Below, piece by piece: positions 10,496 through 19,892 of a DNA stretch of 64,000 nucleotides. The position numbers were made by a program, and so were the translations under genes. Source of the DNA: Candidatus Microgenomates bacterium (GTDB taxonomy: Bacteria; Patescibacteriota; Microgenomatia; UBA1406; HO2-37-13b); the NCBI GenBank assembly GCA_025449735.1, contig JANWIV010000003.1, positions 124,001-188,000 on the forward strand, in the 5' to 3' direction. The notes below the pieces were generated by a model, which saw nothing but the letters and a program-made list of their open reading frames with translations, had not been told where the DNA came from and searched no databases. Positions within the stretch are counted from its first letter, which is position 1. Every line of letters starts with the position of its first letter.

Positions 10496-11626
10496 ATGAA
10501 AACTAAAAAGAAACTATCAATAACATTTCTGGACTTTGACGACATAAAAAATCCATTGCTTGGTGCTGGTCAGGCGAGAGCAACAGTAGAAGTAGGAAAA
10601 AGATTGGTAAATAAAGGACACTCGGTAAATGTCATTTCTTCAAGATATCCAGGTTATAAGGATAGAATTGAAAATGGTATCGAATACAAACACATTGGTC
10701 TAGGATCAAGAAACATTAAACTTAACAATATTATTTACATCCTGACGCTACCTTTGGCTGTCAGAAAATTAAAAAATACCGATATTATCATCGAGTGTTT
10801 CACGGCACCTATTTCAACATTGTTTAGCCCTATATTTACAAAAATTCCCGTCATTGCCTTAACCACTTCTTTTGAAGCAGAAATGTTTGGCGAAGTTTAT
10901 CATCTACCATTTCTTAAATTAATTGAAAAATTTGGTCTTAGATTTTACAAATATTTCATGCCTTACACTGATCACTATGTGCGAAAAATCAAATCAAACA
11001 ATCCAAAAGCAATTGTAAAAATTATCCCTGAAGGAGTTGGGAAAGAATTTTTTGCTATCAAACGAAGAAGTCTCAAATATATTTTATTTCTTGGCAGGCT
11101 AGATATCGGTCAAAAAGGAATAGATTTGCTACTTGAAGCCTACGCTAGAATTCAAAGTAAAGTTAATTATCCACTTATAATAGCTGGCAATGGTCCTGAT
11201 GAGACAAGAATTAAAGAAATGATCCATGCATTAAAACTCAGCGAGAGAGTTAAAATGATTGGTGCCACTTTTGGAAAGAAAAAAAATCGTGTTCTGTCTG
11301 AGGCCTTTTTTGTTGCCTTTCCATCTCGTCATGAAGGATTTCCTCTTTTTTCACTTGAAGCTTTAGCGGCAGGACTACCTTTGGTTGCCTTTGATATTCC
11401 CGGCTTATCGTGGGCTAAACAAGACACAGTATTAAAAGCAAAACCTTTCGACATCAATCAATACTCATCGCTGCTTCTTGTTGCCAATAAAAACAATGAG
11501 ATAAAGAAAATGTCACAGAATGCACGTAAATTTGCCAAACAGTTTACATGGGAAAATGTCGTTAATCAATTTGAGTCATTCTTTTACGAAGTACTCGACA
11601 GAGAGGAAAAAAAACATGAAAATTAG
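10496..11626 (+). CDS. GT4-family glycosyltransferase
   Basis: GAGQARATVEVGKRL, LFLGRLDIGQKGIDLLLEAY, SRHEGFPLFSLEALAAGLPLVAFD. Confidence 0.88.
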   Translation: MKTKKKLSITFLDFDDIKNPLLGAGQARATVEVGKRLVNKGHSVNVISSRYPGYKDRIENGIEYKHIGLGSRNIKLNNIIYILTLPLAVRKLKNTDIIIECFTAPISTLFSPIFTKIPVIALTTSFEAEMFGEVYHLPFLKLIEKFGLRFYKYFMPYTDHYVRKIKSNNPKAIVKIIPEGVGKEFFAIKRRSLKYILFLGRLDIGQKGIDLLLEAYARIQSKVNYPLIIAGNGPDETRIKEMIHALKLSERVKMIGATFGKKKNRVLSEAFFVAFPSRHEGFPLFSLEALAAGLPLVAFDIPGLSWAKQDTVLKAKPFDINQYSSLLLVANKNNEIKKMSQNARKFAKQFTWENVVNQFESFFYEVLDREEKKHEN

Positions 11627-12767
11627 CAACTTTAAACCATATATAACTGGAAAAGAAATCGAATATATCAAAGATATTATCGATAAAGGCAGTGATATGT
11701 CTGGAGATGGTCCGTATACAAAAAAAGTCCACTCCTTTCTTGAAAAGAAATATAAAACCAACAAAGCACTACTAACGACCTCTGGCACCACAGCATTGGA
11801 ATTTGCTGTCAGACTGCTGAATCTTAAACCTGGCAGTGAAATAATAGTACCTTCTTTTACCTTTTCATCTACCGCCAACGCAGTTCTAGTTAGTTTTGGT
11901 TTAAAGGTAATCTTTGCAGATATCGATAAAAATACGTTGAATATAGACCCTGTTGAAATCGAAAATAAAATAACTGACAAAACTCGAGCCATTATTGTAG
12001 TTCATTATGCAGGAGTCGCTTGTGATATGGATAAGATTATGGCAATCGCAAAAAAGAATGAACTAAAGGTTATTGAAGATGCCGCCCAAGCAATCGAAGC
12101 AAAATATAAAGATAAATATCTTGGAACAATTGGTGACTTTGGCTGCATCAGTTTCCATGACACCAAAAATATCACCTCAGGTGAAGGTGGCGCTTTATTT
12201 ATCAATACCGATGATGAAGTCATTATCGAAAGAGCAGAAATCATTAGAGAAAAAGGCACCAACAGAACAAAATTTTTCCGTGGTGAGGTTGATAAATATA
12301 CCTGGGTCGACATTGGCTCAAGCTACTTACCTAGTGACATTCTGGCTGCTTTTTTGCTCGCTCAGCTTGAACAAGTAGAAAAGATTACCGCATTAAGACT
12401 GAAAGTTTATGATAGGTACAAAGAGAGATTGCTGCACCTGGAAAAGGCTGGTCGAATAAAACTCCCAACAATTCCGGAATATGCCTCACATAATGCTCAT
12501 ATTTTCTACGTTCTATTCAAAACCGAAACTGAAAGAGATTATGTACTAAATTATCTCAGGGAAAAAGGCATATCGGCACCATTTCACTATGTTCCTCTTC
12601 ATTCTTCTCCTATTGGTAAAAGACTTGGGTATAAATCTGAAGATATGCCTGTGTCAGAAAATTTTAGCCGAAGTCTAATTAGATTACCAATGTTTGCAGA
12701 AATGAGCAAAGTGGAGATTCGCTATGTGGTGACAAATTTAGAAGAAGCATTAAATACTTATGAATAA
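11616..12767 (+). CDS. wecE: DegT/DnrJ/EryC1/StrS aminotransferase, WecE-like (dTDP-4-amino-4,6-dideoxyhexose transaminase)
   Basis: Start corrected to ATG 11616; VHYAGVACDMD, EDAAQAIEAKY, SFHDTKNITSGEGGALFIN, REKGTNRTKFFRGEVDKYTWVDIGSSYLPSD closely resemble WecE/RffA from memory. Confidence 0.85.
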   Translation: MKISNFKPYITGKEIEYIKDIIDKGSDMSGDGPYTKKVHSFLEKKYKTNKALLTTSGTTALEFAVRLLNLKPGSEIIVPSFTFSSTANAVLVSFGLKVIFADIDKNTLNIDPVEIENKITDKTRAIIVVHYAGVACDMDKIMAIAKKNELKVIEDAAQAIEAKYKDKYLGTIGDFGCISFHDTKNITSGEGGALFINTDDEVIIERAEIIREKGTNRTKFFRGEVDKYTWVDIGSSYLPSDILAAFLLAQLEQVEKITALRLKVYDRYKERLLHLEKAGRIKLPTIPEYASHNAHIFYVLFKTETERDYVLNYLREKGISAPFHYVPLHSSPIGKRLGYKSEDMPVSENFSRSLIRLPMFAEMSKVEIRYVVTNLEEALNTYE

Positions 12768-13668
12768 CAAAGTTTTCACTGTTACCGTTGGAATTCCTGC
12801 ATTTAACGAAGAGAATAATATCACTAGCTTGCTTGCACAAGTCTTAAATCAAGAAGAAATAAATTGGAAATTAAAAGAAATAATAGTATCCTCCGATGGC
12901 AGTACCGATAATACCATTAATAATGTAAAAAAAGTTAAAAATGAAAAGATCGTTATCTTCGACAACAAAATTAGAAAGGGAAAATCTCACAGGATTAATC
13001 AGATTTTTAAGTTGGCAATAGGGGAAATTATTGTTCTTCTAGATGCGGATGTAAAATTAAAAAACAAGGAATCTATATCTTCATTGCTGAATGAATTCAT
13101 CAATGAACGCAGCTTGACTTTAGTCGGTGGAAATCCGCGACCATTCAAACCCAAGACTTTTTTTGAGAGTGCTGTATATTCAACGTTTTACGTTCTTGAC
13201 CAGTCTCGAAAATTTGTACGAAGTGGTAGTAATATTTATTGTTGTTCTTCGCAATGTCTCGCTATTAGGAGAGAGTTTGCTAAAACAATTTCGCTTCCTG
13301 AAAAAGTCATCGCCGATGACGATTTTATTTATTTCTCCTGCATAGCCAGGAATTTAACTTTTCGCTATTGTGATAAAGCAGTTGTTTATTATCAATTGCC
13401 AAAAAATGTTAAAGACTATTTTAAGCAAGTTTTTCGATCTGATCCGGACGCTGCATCAAGAAATGTAAAACAATACTTTGGACAAATAGTACATGACGAA
13501 TATAATCGACCACTTAAACTGTATGCTCAAGCTGTGATAAAAGCATTTTTTAAAAACCCCCCAGGTGTAAGTCTCATGATTATCATTAGACTTACTTCTA
13601 AACTACTAGGACCATTTATATCAAAAAATTACAAGCTCGATTGGTATACAGCGCGGTCAACAAAATAA
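12760..13668 (+). CDS. GT2-family glycosyltransferase
   Basis: VGIPAFNEENNI, SSDGSTDNT, LLDADVKL. Confidence 0.85.
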   Translation: MNNKVFTVTVGIPAFNEENNITSLLAQVLNQEEINWKLKEIIVSSDGSTDNTINNVKKVKNEKIVIFDNKIRKGKSHRINQIFKLAIGEIIVLLDADVKLKNKESISSLLNEFINERSLTLVGGNPRPFKPKTFFESAVYSTFYVLDQSRKFVRSGSNIYCCSSQCLAIRREFAKTISLPEKVIADDDFIYFSCIARNLTFRYCDKAVVYYQLPKNVKDYFKQVFRSDPDAASRNVKQYFGQIVHDEYNRPLKLYAQAVIKAFFKNPPGVSLMIIIRLTSKLLGPFISKNYKLDWYTARSTK

Positions 13669-13669
13669 A

Positions 13670-14584
13670 ATGAAAAAACCAACAGTAACAATTGGGATTC
13701 CTGCACACAATGCTGAGCTGACTATAGAACAAGTCTTAAAGGCAATTATTTCGCAGGATATGACGTCATACTATCTTAAAAAAATTTATGTGGCATGTGA
13801 TGGCTGTGTAGACAAAACTGAAGAAATAGTTGAAACCTTTTCAAAAGAACACTCAGTGGTTCAACTCATAGCTGACAACCGGAGGGTTGGAAAATCGGGA
13901 CGAATAAATGAATTTTATGATCTATCAAACACTGATTTCTTTGTGGGAATTGACGATGATTCAGTTTTAGCCGATCCAAAAACCTTAGAAGTAATTCTAA
14001 AAGCGTTTAATGATAAAAATGTGGCGTTAGCAGCTCCATTAAATATTCCCTTTAAGCCAAAAACACTTGTCGGTCGAGGCGTCGCCGCTTATGATTTTTT
14101 CTGGGCAAGAGCGACAGAAAATATTGACTTTGGAAATAATGTGCATAACCACATCTCTCGTGTTTCTGCGATACATCGAAAACTATACAAGAAAATAAAA
14201 CTTCCCTCAAATTGTCAAGCTGATGATCACTATTTATTTTTTATTTGTCTAAAAAAAGGTTATAAATTCAAATTTGTAAGAGAGACAAAAATTTACTTTC
14301 GAGTTGCAGAACAATTTATGGATCACATTAAGCAGCAAACCAGATGGATGGATTCGACCATTCCTTTACCATCGCAACTCGGTAAATGGATAGAGCCATT
14401 TTACATCGTGCCTCGCTCTGCTAAAATTCGAGCACTTGTCTATGTATATTATTATATGCCCGCTGAGATATCTATTGGCATATTAATGCAGCTCGCATTT
14501 AAGATTCTCAAGACCAGATATAAAAGCTACAGTATTTTTTGGACTCGAATTCGACTCAGAAATACAATTAAGAATAAATACTAA
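13670..14584 (+). CDS. GT2-family glycosyltransferase, paralog of the upstream gene
   Basis: IGIPAHNAELTIEQVLKAI, CDGCVDKTEEIV, GIDDDSVL. Confidence 0.82.
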   Translation: MKKPTVTIGIPAHNAELTIEQVLKAIISQDMTSYYLKKIYVACDGCVDKTEEIVETFSKEHSVVQLIADNRRVGKSGRINEFYDLSNTDFFVGIDDDSVLADPKTLEVILKAFNDKNVALAAPLNIPFKPKTLVGRGVAAYDFFWARATENIDFGNNVHNHISRVSAIHRKLYKKIKLPSNCQADDHYLFFICLKKGYKFKFVRETKIYFRVAEQFMDHIKQQTRWMDSTIPLPSQLGKWIEPFYIVPRSAKIRALVYVYYYMPAEISIGILMQLAFKILKTRYKSYSIFWTRIRLRNTIKNKY

Positions 14585-14603
14585 ACTGTTACTTACAGAT
14601 AAC

Positions 14604-15644
14604 ATGAAAACACATATCCTAACATTCAACAATTTAGTTGAGGCAAAAATAAACGGCATAATTAATAACTTATTTTTTAAAATTGCTCTCCCTGACAAAA
14701 AAACGCCAGGTTTTGAATTTCTAGGATCCGCAAAGGCTTCAAGTGTAAGAAAAGCCGGCTTCGTAAGTTTTTGTAGAAAAGATGGGAAGAAAGTGTTTAT
14801 GAAGAAACATCAGTATAAGTTTAAGGATATGGACTACTTATATATTCTCAATGAAGCGTCAATTCTATCAATGTTGAAGTCACATATCGGATGTAAATTT
14901 AATTCTGGACCGGGAACAATAGTCTGTATTGGAAACTTTTTAGAATCGAAAGATACAGGATCAACCATTTACATCGCAACTTCTTTCGCTGAGGGAAAAA
15001 TGTTAATAGAATTCTCTGAAGATGAAAAAATCTTAGTATTGCAAAGTTGTATAAAGGTCGTTGGTGAGCTCTTTGGAAAACTACCAAACCATGCCAAAAA
15101 AAACATATCTAAGAGAGGAACAATGTCATTTTTTCTTTCATTTCCAGTATTGGGATTGAAACTAACCTTGAGAGACCTAAAACTATTACCTATGTTTCTA
15201 AAGTGTTCATTGCTTTTCTATAAAAACTTCCTATCCTCATTAAATGAGAAATCAATGATGTCTCTAACCCATCGAGATCTAAATAAAGAAAATATTCTAT
15301 ATGATAAAAAAACTAAAACGGCTACCATAATTGACTGGGAAAACACGGTTATTACAGATAACTTATATGACCTAGCTACACTTCCATGGCTCTATGCAAA
15401 TTGGATATCTGAGGGAAAACTAATCTCGTTTCTCAGTGGGCATCTAAAAACAAATAGTTCAAAAAAGAGATTCATCGCATTAGCGATCTATCATGCAATC
15501 CAGTGTATATCTGTCTATAATAAAGGAAGCATCCATTATAGAGATGTTCTGTTACACACGACTAAATTTATAAATAGAACTGCCGGATTGATTCTTGCTC
15601 CAAATAGTAAAGTTAAATCTTTAAAACTGTCATCAAGTATATGA
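14604..15644 (+). CDS. APH/choline-kinase-like phosphotransferase
   Basis: LTHRDLNKENILYDKKTKTATIIDWENTVITDNLYDLATLPW kinase catalytic and metal motifs. Confidence 0.75.
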   Translation: MKTHILTFNNLVEAKINGIINNLFFKIALPDKKTPGFEFLGSAKASSVRKAGFVSFCRKDGKKVFMKKHQYKFKDMDYLYILNEASILSMLKSHIGCKFNSGPGTIVCIGNFLESKDTGSTIYIATSFAEGKMLIEFSEDEKILVLQSCIKVVGELFGKLPNHAKKNISKRGTMSFFLSFPVLGLKLTLRDLKLLPMFLKCSLLFYKNFLSSLNEKSMMSLTHRDLNKENILYDKKTKTATIIDWENTVITDNLYDLATLPWLYANWISEGKLISFLSGHLKTNSSKKRFIALAIYHAIQCISVYNKGSIHYRDVLLHTTKFINRTAGLILAPNSKVKSLKLSSSI

Positions 15645-16681
15645 AAAGTGGTCAAAAATTACTTATCACCGGTGGGGCAGGATATATTGGCAATGAGCTG
15701 ATTAAAATAGTGCCAAAAGGAATTGAAATTATAGTGATTGATAATTTTCATATTGACACAGAGCACAAAAGACACGTTAATGATAAGCTTCGAAAAAATC
15801 GAAAGCTCACATTAATCGACTCCAATGTTTCAGAAAGTCATAAATACAAAGAATTACTAGAAGATATTCGCATCGTAGTCTATATGGCTTCGCTCAACTC
15901 TTATAGGGAGTCAAACGCCGACCCGCTCATGTATTTGAAAGAGAACAGCACAAACCTTCAAATATTCCTAAATACTTTAGGACAATATTCTCCCAATATT
16001 GAGAAGTTTATTCTGACATCTACAAGAGGAGTTTATGGCGAGGGCTCGTATATATGTAATAGTTGTAATAATAGATTTTACCCACCGCTGGCTGAAGAAT
16101 TAAAATGCACAATATGTTCGAGCTTAAATGTATATCCCCAGAAAATAAAAGAGACAGATATGACAAACCCCTCTTCACTGTATGGAATTACAAAAAAGCT
16201 CCAAGAAGACTTGCTTAGTATGTATTGTTCTGAGAACGACATACAGCTTGATATTTTCCGTATTTTTAATGTATACGGTGAAGATCAGGGAAAATATTAT
16301 TCAAATATAGGCATAGTGCCCCAAATATATGAACAAATCATAAAGCAAGGGGAAATGTATTTAAGTGGTAATGGTAATATTACAAGAGATTTTGTTTATG
16401 TCGCAGATGTTAACAGCATAATTTTAAAGTCGATTTTTTTAAAAAATAAAAGAAGAAATAACAAAGAGATATATAATCTTGGCTCAGGTCAACCAATTAG
16501 TATTAATGACATAGCTAAAGTCTTTGAAACTTTAGGCTATTCATTCAAAAAAAACCGACTTAAAAACTATGAAGATATAAAATATTCTGTAGCTGATAAT
16601 TCAAAAGTCATTAAGGACTTTAATATAAAAGACTTTAAAAGTATGTTCGATTTCTTAGCCAATACCTACAAAAAAATATGA
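15641..16681 (+). CDS. NAD-dependent epimerase/dehydratase (extended SDR) with zinc-ribbon-like insertion
   Basis: GGAGYIGNELI; CNSCNNRFYPPLAEELKCTICSS insert before SSLYGITK (YxxxK). Confidence 0.85.
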   Translation: MKSGQKLLITGGAGYIGNELIKIVPKGIEIIVIDNFHIDTEHKRHVNDKLRKNRKLTLIDSNVSESHKYKELLEDIRIVVYMASLNSYRESNADPLMYLKENSTNLQIFLNTLGQYSPNIEKFILTSTRGVYGEGSYICNSCNNRFYPPLAEELKCTICSSLNVYPQKIKETDMTNPSSLYGITKKLQEDLLSMYCSENDIQLDIFRIFNVYGEDQGKYYSNIGIVPQIYEQIIKQGEMYLSGNGNITRDFVYVADVNSIILKSIFLKNKRRNNKEIYNLGSGQPISINDIAKVFETLGYSFKKNRLKNYEDIKYSVADNSKVIKDFNIKDFKSMFDFLANTYKKI

Positions 16682-18258
16682 TTAAACGATCCACCCACAA
16701 CAAGCTAACAGATTATTTCTTACTATTTGCAGCATTTGCATTCTCGGTAAGCATTCTTGCGCTAGCGCTACGAGGAATTTCTGGAAACCCCACCGCAACA
16801 TCTGGCCTTAATGACAATAAGTGGACAATAAACGGCCCTTTTGAACTTTCACCTGAACGAGGAAGATTTGCGCTTTTATATTCAATTGTTGAAAATCATT
16901 CATTTGAATTTTCTCCAGAACTGGGCAATTTCGCGCAACCCGATGTTGCTGTCAACAATGGAAAATATGTGTCGATATTTGCACCTCTTTTGTCATTTAT
17001 CGCTATCCCTGGGTATCTAATTGGGAGATATCTTGGCATTTCGCAAGTTGGTTCCTTTGCCACCATCTCAATTTTCGCCCTAATGAACCTATTGCTTATT
17101 CGTGCCATTTCTATACGTCTTGGCGCAAGCAAAATCGCCGCCACTGCCGCTGGCGCCATTTTCCTTTTTGCCACACCGGCTTTTGCATATGGCGTCAATC
17201 TTTATCAACATCATATTTCAACATTTTTTGTTCTTCTAAGTATATTTGCTTTACTAAAATCCAATAAGATATGGTCATTGTTTATTGTCTTTTTTCTTTG
17301 CGCCGCTTCTATTCCGCTCGACTATCCTAATTTATTTTTCATGTTTCCAATAGGTCTCTTTGCTCTGGGGCGAATTATTTCTTTTGATAAATTGCGTAGT
17401 CGAGTCTCAATAAAAATAGCTTTGCCCAAACTTTTGACTATCGTTATAATGATTATTCCCATATTATTTTTCCTTTGGTACAATCAAAACTCTTATGGCA
17501 ATCCTTTTCAACTTTCAGGTACTCTACATAACGCAGAGCAAATCTCCAATATAAACCCAAAAGATCTACAATCAATCCAGGAAAAAAAACTCCTAAAAAA
17601 GGAAGGTGGACAAAGATCAGCCGTTGGTTTTTTCCAAACAAGAAATATTCTTAACGGCTTTTATATCCATTTTGTCAGTCCGGATCGGGGTGTAATCTAC
17701 TATGCACCAATAGTTTTGTTTGGTATTATCGGTCTTATTTTGGCTCAAAAAAGACAGGTAAAAATGGTGACCCTTCTTGTCGCTATCATGGGGGCCAATA
17801 TATTGCTTTATTCGATGTGGGGTGATCCTTGGGGTGGTTGGGCTTTTGGCTCAAGATATCTGATCCCAAGCTACGCCATCCTGTCAATTTTTTTTGCGCT
17901 TCTTCTGACCTATTGGAACAAAAAAACCTGGTTATATATTTTAATACTGCCGATTTTATTCTATTCTATTGCCGTGAACACTCTGGGCGCTATCACCACC
18001 AGTGCCATTCCGCCGAAAGTAGAGGTTTTGGAACTGGAGACGCTTTCTGGCATAGTGCAACGATATACCTATCAAAGAAATTGGGAATTTTTGGTGGCCG
18101 GTCATTCAAAATCTTTTGTCTATCAAACTTATCTGACAAAATATATGACCCCGGTCCAGTTTTATGAAATTCTGACCCTGTCAATTTTTACTGTAATATC
18201 ATCAATGCTTATCTATCAAGGATCAGTTACTGAGAAGAAAGGAAGTCTCAATGTTTAA
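16678..18258 (+). CDS. Multi-pass membrane protein, possibly GT-C glycosyltransferase-like
   Basis: About 10 hydrophobic segments; ATG overlaps upstream stop. Confidence 0.6.
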   Translation: MIKRSTHNKLTDYFLLFAAFAFSVSILALALRGISGNPTATSGLNDNKWTINGPFELSPERGRFALLYSIVENHSFEFSPELGNFAQPDVAVNNGKYVSIFAPLLSFIAIPGYLIGRYLGISQVGSFATISIFALMNLLLIRAISIRLGASKIAATAAGAIFLFATPAFAYGVNLYQHHISTFFVLLSIFALLKSNKIWSLFIVFFLCAASIPLDYPNLFFMFPIGLFALGRIISFDKLRSRVSIKIALPKLLTIVIMIIPILFFLWYNQNSYGNPFQLSGTLHNAEQISNINPKDLQSIQEKKLLKKEGGQRSAVGFFQTRNILNGFYIHFVSPDRGVIYYAPIVLFGIIGLILAQKRQVKMVTLLVAIMGANILLYSMWGDPWGGWAFGSRYLIPSYAILSIFFALLLTYWNKKTWLYILILPILFYSIAVNTLGAITTSAIPPKVEVLELETLSGIVQRYTYQRNWEFLVAGHSKSFVYQTYLTKYMTPVQFYEILTLSIFTVISSMLIYQGSVTEKKGSLNV

Positions 18259-19891
18259 TTTCAAAAAAGGTGAACTCTCAATCACTATCCCACTTACAAA
18301 AAATCTGTTTTATAATGCAAAACTTTTTTTTAAAAAAAATGGTCTTTTTTTGATGATATTGATTCTGGTACTTTTATCCATCTGCAGTTTCATCGTTTAT
18401 TATCTTAATGGTTTGGGACTATCATACAACGATGCTCGCTCGCATCTTGACATTGGTCGTCGCGTCGTAGAAGGTCTTAAACCAGGTATTGCTCAGCTAG
18501 GAAGTGTCTGGCTACCGCTACCTCACATTCTAATGATTCCGACAATTTGGAATGATTTCATGTGGCATTCAGGTCTTTCGGGAGGGCTCATTTCTATGAT
18601 TTCATTTGTGATAACCGGTATTCTCATCTATTATTTTCTCAAAGAACTTGGCGCTGGCATGATCGGGCGTCTGGTAGGGGTCACCATCTTTGCCGCTAAT
18701 CTAAATGTCTTATATCTTCAATCAACCGCGATGACAGAGCTTTTGCTGATAGTCACCATGACCGCTGGTGTCTACGAACTCTTGCTTTGGTTTAAAAATG
18801 ATAATATTTTAAGACTAATCAGAGCGGCATTTTTTATTATGTTGGCTTCTTTGGTGCGCTATGATGGCTGGTTTCTTTTTGTCTTTGCCGCCGGTCTGAT
18901 TTCAATTGAGGTAATGCGCAAGAGAGGTTACAAGGTCGCTGAAGGCATTGTCGTCTTGTTTAGTACTCTGGCTGGTTTTGGAATTTTCTTGTGGTTTATG
19001 TGGAATTTGTTGATTTTCAAAGACGCGTTATATTTTATCTTTGGCCCCTATTCTGCTCACACCCAACAAGAACAACTAGCTATTGCTGGCAACTTAGCCA
19101 CCAAAGGCAATCTGCTTTTTGCCATTAAGGTCTATCTTTATTCAGTCGCCTATAACTGCAACACTTTCATAACGGTGCTTGCGGCAATCGGCGCGATGGT
19201 CTTGTGGTTAGATAAAAAAATAAAAACCTCAATTAAAATTGCTTCATTGACTCTATTGGCACCTTTGATTTTTAACATCTTATCGCTTTATCTTGGTCAA
19301 TCAGTTTTGTTCATCCAAGGGTTGTCTGGCAACACCTGGTTTAATGCCCGCTATGGTATCGTCATGATGCCCTCGGTGGCTATTTTCGTTGGCTATCTGA
19401 CGGACAAATCAGATAAACTCAAATATGTTCTTGTAGGACTGATGGCGTTTGTTTTATTTTTCTCCTTTATCAATGGTGATGCCGTAACAATTGATGATGC
19501 CCGAGTTGGCTCTAGCCAAAAAAACGTCTCTGAAGTCTCGGGTTGGTTGAATACTAATACCAAGGATAAAGATGGTTTTATTCTTATCGCCGCCGCCTCT
19601 CACGACGCGATCATCTTCTCATCGGGATTGCCAATGAGCAAATTTATTCATGAAGGCACCGGTGCCTATTGGGATTCTGCCACTATCTCACCCGATAGGT
19701 GGGCGCGTTGGATTGTAATGCGAACCAATGACCTCAATGACACGACTTTTAAATTAGTCAGTCAATCAAAATCTTTTAAAGAAGGTGACTATCGATTAGT
19801 AAATCATTATCCTTTTGCTGATATTTATGAAATCAAACCCGAACTTGTCAAAAATCTTAATACTAGACCAATTTTAGGCCGACAAAAATAG
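18251..19891 (+). CDS. GT39/PMT-like membrane glycosyltransferase
   Basis: LSYNDARSHLDIGRRVVEGLKPGIAQLGSVWLPLPH N-terminal loop and multi-TM architecture. Confidence 0.65.
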   Translation: MFNFKKGELSITIPLTKNLFYNAKLFFKKNGLFLMILILVLLSICSFIVYYLNGLGLSYNDARSHLDIGRRVVEGLKPGIAQLGSVWLPLPHILMIPTIWNDFMWHSGLSGGLISMISFVITGILIYYFLKELGAGMIGRLVGVTIFAANLNVLYLQSTAMTELLLIVTMTAGVYELLLWFKNDNILRLIRAAFFIMLASLVRYDGWFLFVFAAGLISIEVMRKRGYKVAEGIVVLFSTLAGFGIFLWFMWNLLIFKDALYFIFGPYSAHTQQEQLAIAGNLATKGNLLFAIKVYLYSVAYNCNTFITVLAAIGAMVLWLDKKIKTSIKIASLTLLAPLIFNILSLYLGQSVLFIQGLSGNTWFNARYGIVMMPSVAIFVGYLTDKSDKLKYVLVGLMAFVLFFSFINGDAVTIDDARVGSSQKNVSEVSGWLNTNTKDKDGFILIAAASHDAIIFSSGLPMSKFIHEGTGAYWDSATISPDRWARWIVMRTNDLNDTTFKLVSQSKSFKEGDYRLVNHYPFADIYEIKPELVKNLNTRPILGRQK

Positions 19892-19892
19892 T

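Noticed and set aside
11576-11992. 138-aa minus-strand ORF antisense to the aminotransferase
   Set aside because: Overlaps a strongly supported CDS and has no recognisable motif; likewise most other antisense ORFs in the track
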